Part shown: positions 61,601-64,000 of the stretch, piece by piece
Layout of the letters: each line of letters opens with the position of its first letter
How positions within the stretch are numbered: position 1 is the stretch's first letter
Assembly: GCF_032854445.1 (NCBI RefSeq)
Contig: NC_088295.1
Span: 87,565,836-87,629,835 of the forward strand
DNA from: Liolophura sinensis
Lineage: Eukaryota; Mollusca; Polyplacophora; Chitonida; Chitonidae
Direction: 5' to 3'
DNA: 64,000 bases
Made by a program: the position numbers and the translations under genes
The notes under the pieces: generated by a model
Databases searched by the model: none
The model's input: the letters and a program-made list of their open reading frames with translations, nothing else
What the model was told of the DNA's origin: nothing

Positions 61601-63707
61601 TGATCTTGTTACCTGTACAGCTGCTCCCATCTCCAGTAAATCCGACGTTACATTTACAGCTGTAACTACCAGGTACGTTCATACAAACAGCATTTGGAGA
61701 GCAGGCGTCAGGCTCCGTACACTCGTTGGCATCTACAAACGTACATGAAAAGAAACGTTAGTTCATGGATGGTAGTGGGACATTGGAAAACAAACTTATT
61801 GCCAGTTAACCATTAACAACTCACACAAAAGTTATGATATGAGATTATATTAGTTAGCAATACCTTCACTTCATAGAATTTGTACAATATTGCGTTTTCT
61901 GTGCGATGTTAGAATAGATTATCGTACTCAGATATAAGACTGTTACGCAATACCACTTAGGATACGAATTTGCGCATCGAATACTAATATCTTAATGCTT
62001 TGCTCAACCTATTGCAAGTCATGGAAAAGATCTTAAAATCTGTATTCTATATTGCTATTTACTCCATGATATCCACGTAGATATGGATGGCACGGCCATG
62101 AGAAAAGTCATTATTTGTTTGCATGACGCCATGTTTTACACCCTACTCAAGAACCCGCCGGAATCCTACTACTATCCGCAGGTTACTGACAGACTTTCCC
62201 ACGTACAGCCGGAGGGAAATTTAGCATGGGTTGACCTTGAACTCACCGTTTTGGTGAGAGATTCCTGGGTCATTCCGCCGAGCTGGCACGATAACCACCT
62301 CGGTCACGGAGGTTCCCAGAAGGATCATTAAATCTTACAGATATTAACACTATTTCAAAGCAGGATATGGTTACTTCGTTTGGATAGAATTAATCCCATG
62401 TTTGTGCAGACGATTCTATCATGGCGATGAGAAAGATGACTATGTCGACAAATGTAGGTATGTGGGCATGCTATATGTATGATAATACCATGTTAAGTTT
62501 ATATTTACCTTCACATTGGCTTCCGTTCCCATGGTAACCAACCTTACATGTACAGTTGTAGCTTCCAACAGTATTGTTACAGTCCGCATTAGCAGAACAG
62601 GAGTTATCCCCATTACATTCGTCTACATCTAAAGACAAATGTGATATGTATTAGTTCCATGTTCCAATCCTAAGGCGTTAAAATATCGTGATGGAGACAA
62701 TTGTATTACCAATAGAGGCGACCTGCAGCCCGGTCTATTAAGGCGGCACTCGACGACACTCAGGTTCGATCCTTCCAATTGGCCTTATATCACTGTATGT
62801 CACTGACGAAAATATCAAGTATTAGATGAACAACAGTGCTGATGAAGCAGATCCAGATTTATGGTTTACCTTCTTGTCCACGATAACCATCCTGACGTAT
62901 ACAGCATTGCCACAGACAACATTTAATGATGGAGCAGCGATGAAATCTAAGATTCTGAATAAATTAATTACACATACATGTTCATCTGATCATTCAGTGT
63001 CGATTCCATTACATAATTTACCTTGTGTCCTGGGTAGAAATAACTACTACGTGACGTATTCTGCTTTTGAGGAAAAAAACTAAGCTAATAGACTAAACTG
63101 AAATCCCACAATCCTTAGCTATTTAAATCTCCACACCTTCAACTGTATAATGGTTGGGGTGTTCATTGGCGGCAGCACTTTGGCGGCTTGGACCCTGAGA
63201 CAAGAAGACACAGTATATGTATACACACCTAATCACTCGTCGTCGTCATATGAGTGAAAAATTGCAAAGTGCAACGTAAGCAACCAGCCATTTATTTATT
63301 TTATGGGTGTTTTACGTCGCACTTCTGAATTACTAATATACGAGGGCGACCAGCTCTATGGTGGGAGGGAACCGGACATAGCCCGGCGGAAATCCACTGC
63401 CATCCGCAGATTCCGACGCGAATATACATGATACTGTGTTTACCCACTGTCAGTTTTTACAGTTGTGTAAAAGTAGATAGTCCCAGCAAAGCCTTCTTTG
63501 TAACTTTTAAACATGCCAATGTGAGTAATAACCCACAGTTTTATTGCCAAAGGTGCTAGGCACTATATCCACAAATACGACACTTACCTGTACACACGAT
63601 CCCATTCCCCTTAAAACCAGATTTACAGGTACATCCATAACTTCCGATTGTATTGAAACAGTCAGCATTATCTGAACAAGGTGAAATGCCATCACATTCG
63701 TTTCTAT
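40302..63707 (-). CDS. Putative EGF-repeat type I transmembrane receptor, 3' part of gene
   Basis: Gene-level entry that joins the exons listed separately: three calcium-binding EGF exons, three stalk micro-exons, a membrane exon and a tail exon with its stop. The order gives an extracellular EGF chain, a short Pro/Gly/Ser stalk, one membrane helix and a cytoplasmic tail with tyrosine motifs. All junctions up to the membrane exon are phase 1. Its 3' end is phase 2, and the tail exon supplies exactly the one base needed to make an Arg codon. The 5' end, including the signal peptide, is outside the window. Architecture resembles EGF-repeat receptors such as Draper/MEGF10-type engulfment or scavenger receptors, but I do not recognise an orthologue. 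Ligand and function are unknown. The exon chain is inferred from splice sites; no transcript was available. Confidence 0.75.
41915..42205. repeat. TGAGGTRTACC motif array, right-arm copy
   Basis: Variants such as 'gtacctcaggtacacc' and 'atacctcaggtatacc' recur with AT-rich filler. Reverse-complement counterpart of 4980-5235. One 'tgatgtacctcaggtacacc' unit is followed by a near-identical unit, a small local doubling not seen on the left. Confidence 0.55.
42490..42985. repeat. 28-bp minisatellite, about 17 copies
   Basis: Degenerate units around 'cctgtccaatacgctctgcc' plus 'acataaac'. The array starts within about 10 bp of the outer edge of the right inverted-repeat arm and lies in the intron between the membrane and tail exons. 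Open frames across it are by-products. Confidence 0.88.
42990..43430. repeat. 40-bp minisatellite, about 11 copies
   Basis: Units with 'cgatgttccaaaaaccctct' followed by 'ccaacgaagcatatcatac'. The length varies a little around 40 bp. It directly follows the 28-bp array. The 150- and 155-codon plus frames over it are repeat by-products. Confidence 0.9.
43800..43878 (-). CDS. Receptor exon: transmembrane helix
   Basis: Acceptor '…gcgtattttag' and donor GTAAGTGTC bracket 79 bp. In phase 1 it encodes '[20 protein letters not shown]' then 'GFLWR', an uncharged helix ending in Trp-Arg. That fits a single membrane-spanning segment with a cytoplasmic basic flank. Its 3' phase (2) matches the tail exon at 40665, and its 5' phase (1) matches the stalk exons. 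There is only one copy in the window. The other frames lack a hydrophobic stretch of this kind. Confidence 0.85.
44127..44445. repeat. Direct repeat of 47087-47400
   Basis: Both copies run from 'ccttttcattttta' through 'gtacatgtacatcgagga' and 'cagacgggagttatttct' to 'gttatattatttgttttt'. They differ by scattered substitutions and short indels. Same orientation, about 2.96 kb apart, flanking the stalk micro-exon region. Confidence 0.85.
44911..44976. repeat. 21-bp tandem repeat, three copies
   Basis: The unit 'aaatattgtggacaaaactt' plus c is repeated three times, with a trailing partial copy. A 21-bp unit keeps frame, giving repeating NIVDKTS on the plus strand, but there is no supporting gene context. 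Confidence 0.8.
45065..45630. mobile_element. Possible MITE with imperfect inverted ends
   Basis: The left end 'ccttttcacaaaaagtcta' and the complement of the right end ('gacagtttacgtttgtgaaa') are similar but not exact. The interior has no gene. No clear target duplication was found, so this is tentative. Confidence 0.3.
46734..46769 (-). CDS. Receptor stalk micro-exon 3 (nearest the membrane)
   Basis: A 36-bp exon between '…cttttaacag' and GTAAGTCAACC. In phase 1 it encodes (E)[12 protein letters not shown] symmetric phase-1 exon of 12 codons can be skipped or duplicated without shifting frame. It extends the juxtamembrane stalk by one Pro/Gly/Ser-rich unit that could carry O-glycans (inference). 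Confidence 0.75.
47782..47817 (-). CDS. Receptor stalk micro-exon 2
   Basis: 36 bp between '…ctttttaacag' and GTAAGTCAACC, encoding (E)[11 protein letters not shown] in phase 1. Nearly identical to the 46734 exon, with which it shares a recent tandem duplication. Confidence 0.75.
48180..48215 (-). CDS. Receptor stalk micro-exon 1 (nearest the EGF exons)
   Basis: 36 bp between '…gtattaaccag' and GTAAGTCATCC, encoding (E)[11 protein letters not shown] in phase 1. It is the most diverged of the three copies, yet splice sites, length and phase are all kept. That argues the unit is functional. Confidence 0.72.
48350..48535 (-). repeat. SINE-B-type tail element
   Basis: Starts with (gagt)n, 'gaatgcttggggtttaacg', 'ttctgtcatatgacgacg', then 'ccgctcttttgtttagtgc' and 'ttaccgaaggcaagtcg'. 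The first half is the reverse complement of the SINE-B 3' end. The second half is a different body, so it is a related family sharing the tail. Confidence 0.75.
48675..48835 (+). repeat. SINE-A, diverged, head and centre
   Basis: 'accacggagccttcgcg', 'ttcaagtccaacccatgat', 'gacttcctttccgg' and 'agcaacctgcggatgg' follow SINE-A order. The tail is missing. Confidence 0.65.
48836..49699. other. Receptor intron; decayed minisatellite units from ~49300
   Basis: No exon seen. From about 49320, sequence such as 'tattgtcaaacaagttac' and 'gccatgggcataaaacag' looks like decayed copies of the 64-bp unit that follows. Confidence 0.5.
49700..50800. repeat. 64-bp minisatellite, about 17 copies
   Basis: Units contain 'tgtcaagtaggtgaccgtac', 'catggacatcagaaagat' and 'ggccatgttgtttgaatgc', repeated every 64 bp. 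Central copies are nearly identical and the flanking ones increasingly diverged (to about 49300 and 51250). It lies in the receptor intron between the stalk and EGF exons. It is not a CRISPR array, because there are no unique spacers. Confidence 0.93.
50801..51890. other. Receptor intron, no further exon seen
   Basis: Begins with decayed 64-bp units and continues as AT-rich intron. No cysteine-rich EGF-like segment was found in it. Confidence 0.5.
51891..52010 (-). pseudogene. Calcium-binding EGF exon with a lost splice acceptor
   Basis: A 120-bp paralogue of the exon at 61613-61732. The coding part is intact: (D)VDEC, then '[19 protein letters not shown]', ending 'GDGNSC', with six cysteines and the calcium-binding D-x-D-E. 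The donor (GTAAC) is also intact. The intact paralogue has '…gtttgtag' before the exon; here it is '…gtttgcac', so the AG is gone and no AG lies within 20 bp upstream. It would normally be skipped. Skipping keeps frame because the exon is symmetric. Use of a non-canonical acceptor cannot be excluded. Confidence 0.75.
52332..52462 (-). repeat. SINE-A shared with the paralogous block
   Basis: 'tcgtgttttacgcc', 'tatccgcagtttgttgg' and 'ggacttgaactcacagcg'. It sits at the same relative place as the SINE at 62117-62320, so it predates the block duplication. It ends where about 390 bp, including the middle EGF exon, are missing. Confidence 0.75.
53117..53234 (-). pseudogene. Dead calcium-binding EGF exon
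   Basis: Paralogue of 63588-63707, with the same acceptor (…gctcatttccag) and start '[15 protein letters not shown]'. It is 118 bp instead of 120. One base is missing at the codon for the third cysteine and another near 'KFVL', so the frame is lost in between. The donor GTAAGT has become GGAAGT. It cannot be spliced normally or translated as an EGF domain. Confidence 0.85.
53250..54120. repeat. Intron block, copy 1 of 3
   Basis: Matches 57890-58770 and 63715-64000. Shared markers are 'aatccacgtacgatgtct', 'ggatcattttcagaaatc', 'gagaatagacttattgcgc', 'gtcatttgacctct' and 'ggtgattttagggca'. It flanks the EGF exon in copies 1 and 3 and travels without the exon in copy 2. Confidence 0.85.
54121..54980. 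other. No gene recognised; one E2F/YY1-like site
   Basis: 'aaaaatggcgggaaat' near 54559-54574 combines a YY1 core with the complement of an E2F site (TTTCCCGC). The 66-codon frame there has no domain. The rest is AT-rich. The LTR target duplication starts at 54976. Confidence 0.4.
54981..55969 (+). mobile_element. Solo LTR (989 bp) with a 5-bp target duplication
   Basis: Begins TGTTA and ends TAACA, and is flanked by GTGAC on both sides (54976-54980 and 55970-55974). A TATA box 'TATATAAG' is at 55172-55179 and a polyadenylation-like 'tatataaag' near 55895, which gives the plus orientation. No primer-binding site, internal region or second LTR is present, as expected after recombination between two LTRs. 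The length and ends suit a Ty3-type retrotransposon; the family is not certain. Confidence 0.85.
55975..57454. other. No gene recognised
   Basis: AT-rich. Two overlapping minus frames at 57111-57445 look faintly coding ('[19 protein letters not shown]') but end in stops and have no splice support. They could be remains of an exon. Confidence 0.35.
57455..57905. repeat. Three-copy degenerate repeat split by a SINE
   Basis: 'gtatacccatcaggac' with nearby 'acactcttcgttagtcagtg' recurs around 57480, 57540 and 57890. On the minus strand two copies read 'PDGYTLT' or 'PDGYTLV', then ECV, and two are followed by a donor-like GTGAGT, so they may be decayed small exons. The SINE at 57592 inserted into the second copy. 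Confidence 0.4.
57592..57856 (+). repeat. SINE-A, full length with 13-bp target duplication
   Basis: Reference copy for this window. 'cacacactcttcg' flanks it at 57579-57591 and 57857-57869. The head starts 'aggggcctccgtggctcag' (A box). The B box is 'gagttcaagtcc'. The centre has 'gtgggaaggtctgtcaac' and 'gtgggtttcccccgggctc'. The tail has 'cttgagtacggcgtaaaac' and (caaa)n. The clean duplication shows it inserted by retrotransposition and is fairly young. Confidence 0.92.
57890..58770. repeat. Intron block, copy 2 of 3, without an EGF exon
   Basis: Matches 53250-54120 closely over its whole length, with a few indels. At its left edge, where copies 1 and 3 have the EGF exon, there is unrelated sequence. 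The duplication may have broken just beside the exon, or the exon was later lost. Confidence 0.8.
58771..60703. other. No recognised gene; ~66-bp direct repeats flank 1.03 kb
   Basis: 'agtctgtgcatggcag' to 'gggccgtgt' occurs at 59043-59108 and 60141-60206 in the same orientation. Between them a plus frame of 157 codons (59397-59870) contains a hydrophobic stretch '[15 protein letters not shown]'. Part of it (about 59720-59860) is repeated in diverged form at 59920-60060. I recognise no domain. It could be an unclassified element. Confidence 0.4.
60704..60875. repeat. Two SINE-A tail relics facing each other
   Basis: Minus-strand tail at 60704-60750 ('gattggtgtttaacgcc') and plus-strand tail at 60812-60875 ('gccgccgtcgtaccac', 'gcgtaaaacatcaatc'). 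Both are diverged, with about 60 bp between. Confidence 0.6.
61203..61341 (-). repeat. SINE-A tail and centre
   Basis: 'actcaagaatatgtcac', 'gaccagcattatttgtgg' and 'cgggagaaaccaaccatcc'. It runs directly into the 29-bp minisatellite at the point where 'gaccttcccacgtacggc' would stand in a normal copy. Confidence 0.8.
61342..61544. repeat. 29-bp minisatellite, 7 copies, grown from SINE sequence
   Basis: The unit 'cctttccacgtacgtatatt' plus 'gagggaagg' is repeated seven times. It closely resembles the SINE-A segment 'ccttcccacgtacggccg' plus 'gagaggaag' and starts exactly where that segment should be. The 89-codon minus frame over it is a by-product. Confidence 0.9.
61613..61732 (-). CDS. Receptor exon: calcium-binding EGF domain (third in window)
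   Basis: 120 bp, phase 1 at both ends, acceptor '…acgtttgtag', donor GTAAC. Encodes (D)[10 protein letters not shown], then '[17 protein letters not shown]', then '[12 protein letters not shown]'. It has six cysteines in EGF order, the D-x-N-E calcium site, and N in 'CMN' at the usual hydroxylation position. Calcium-binding EGF domains form stiff chains in extracellular proteins. The near-identical paralogue at 51891 has lost its acceptor. Confidence 0.9.
61733..62508. other. Receptor intron with a SINE
   Basis: Contains the SINE at 62117-62320. 'tggcgatgagaaagatgac' near 62425 resembles a unit of the 64-bp minisatellite, perhaps a single ancestral copy. Confidence 0.5.
62117..62320 (-). repeat. 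SINE-A in the EGF intron
   Basis: 'catgttttacaccctac', 'tatccgcaggttactgac', 'tttcccacgtacagccgg' and 'cctcggtcacggaggttcc'. Head, centre and tail are present, with diverged sequence. Shared with 52332-52462. Confidence 0.8.
62509..62628 (-). CDS. Receptor exon: calcium-binding EGF domain (second in window)
   Basis: 120 bp, phase 1 at both ends, acceptor '…catttgtctttag', donor GTAAATA. Encodes (D)[10 protein letters not shown], then '[18 protein letters not shown]', then '[11 protein letters not shown]'. All six cysteines and the D-x-D-E site are present, with N-glycosylation sequons NNT and NCT. The paralogous block at 52 kb has lost this exon by deletion. Confidence 0.9.
63160..63290 (+). 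repeat. SINE-B 3' half
   Basis: 'ggcagcactttggcggc', 'gaagacacagtatatgtat' and 'tcgtcatatgagtgaaaaa' match the second half of the copy at 35562-35832. Confidence 0.7.
63292..63422 (-). repeat. SINE-A fragment; relic also at 52908-52960
   Basis: 'atgggtgttttacgtcgc', 'gggagggaaccggacatag' and 'cactgccatccgcag'. The paralogous block keeps only the last part (52908-52960), having lost about 300 bp that include the start of this SINE and the SINE-B. Confidence 0.75.
63588..63707 (-). CDS. Receptor exon: calcium-binding EGF domain (first in window)
   Basis: 120 bp, phase 1 at both ends, acceptor '…ttgctcatttccag', donor GTAAGTG. Encodes (D)[10 protein letters not shown], then '[18 protein letters not shown]', then '[11 protein letters not shown]'. 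Six cysteines, with D-x-N-E at the calcium site. The upstream exon that supplies the first base of its Asp codon lies beyond the window, so the gene extends to the right. The paralogue at 53117 is dead. Confidence 0.9.
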
Positions 63708-63714
63708 CTGGAAA

Positions 63715-64000
63715 TGAGCAAAACTAAGGCCTAAACTACACGATGAGTGAATCATACATAGTGTACGTATATTAAATCATTATTTTCCACCATATGTCCA
63801 TACACAGGATCATCTTCAGAAATCACACGGTATGAACACATTTAAATCTGAATCCAACAGATAATCCATGCCAAAATCGTTATGATAAGGTCAGAAGTCG
63901 GTTTGGCTGAAAAGATTGAAGATGGGTATGGAACAAGACGAGAATAGACTTATTGCACAAAAAACAGCTGAAGAAACAAACTATCCCCATCGTTCGACCC
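63715..64000. repeat. Intron block, copy 3 of 3, cut by the window edge
   Basis: Matches the start of 53250-54120 ('gatgagtgaatcatac', 'ggatcatcttcagaaatc', 'gaatagacttattgcac'). It continues past the window. Confidence 0.8.

Overview
This window is animal nuclear DNA, not prokaryotic. It has intron-containing genes with GT-AG splice sites, tRNA-derived SINEs, non-LTR retrotransposons, an LTR remnant, MITE-like DNA transposons and many minisatellites. The SINE with a tail reading 'tactcaagaatatttcac' and the second SINE ending 'gtttaaccccaagcat' are of types I know from mollusc genomes. A mollusc or another lophotrochozoan is the likeliest source (inference). Most long open frames are repeats or retrotransposon debris.

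The one gene I can assemble lies on the minus strand, from the right edge of the window to 40302. It is the 3' part of a type I membrane receptor. In transcript order I see three calcium-binding EGF exons (63588-63707, 62509-62628, 61613-61732; 120 bp each), three 36-bp exons that each encode a 12-residue Pro/Gly/Ser stalk unit (48180-48215, 47782-47817, 46734-46769), a 79-bp transmembrane exon (43800-43878) and a last exon (40302-40665) with a tyrosine-rich cytoplasmic tail. Every junction up to the membrane exon is phase 1, and the phase-2 end of the membrane exon fits the tail exon exactly. The 5' exons lie outside the window. A decayed copy of the EGF block sits at 51.9-54.1 kb, with a lost acceptor, a lost exon, frameshifts and a lost donor.

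The tail exon lies inside a large, diverged inverted duplication. The right arm is 35225-42481 and the left arm is 4488-19440. The left arm carries the tail exon in opposite orientation, broken by a 10-bp deletion, and holds about 8.6 kb of nested transposons (6123-14715) that the right arm lacks. A 579-bp TTAA-flanked MITE in the left arm has a clean empty site in the right arm. The spacer between the arms (19.4-35.2 kb) holds SINEs, a 51-bp minisatellite, about 2 kb of (GACA)n, an integrase-like fragment, a decayed RNase-H-type LINE split by a 1,074-bp DNA transposon, and a 200-bp assembly gap beside the right arm.

Layout: 0-4.5 kb, a minisatellite, a gag-like ORF with one in-frame stop and a candidate small exon; 4.5-19.4 kb, left arm with the Tx1/L1-like LINE at 8.9-13.3 kb; 19.4-35.2 kb, repeat-rich spacer; 35.2-42.5 kb, right arm with the receptor tail exon; 42.5-43.4 kb, two minisatellites; 43.8-48.2 kb, membrane and stalk exons in a tandemly duplicated intron block; 49.7-50.8 kb, a 64-bp minisatellite; 51.9-54.1 kb, dead EGF block; 55-56 kb, a solo LTR; 57-61 kb, SINEs and unassigned sequence; 61.6-64 kb, live EGF exons.
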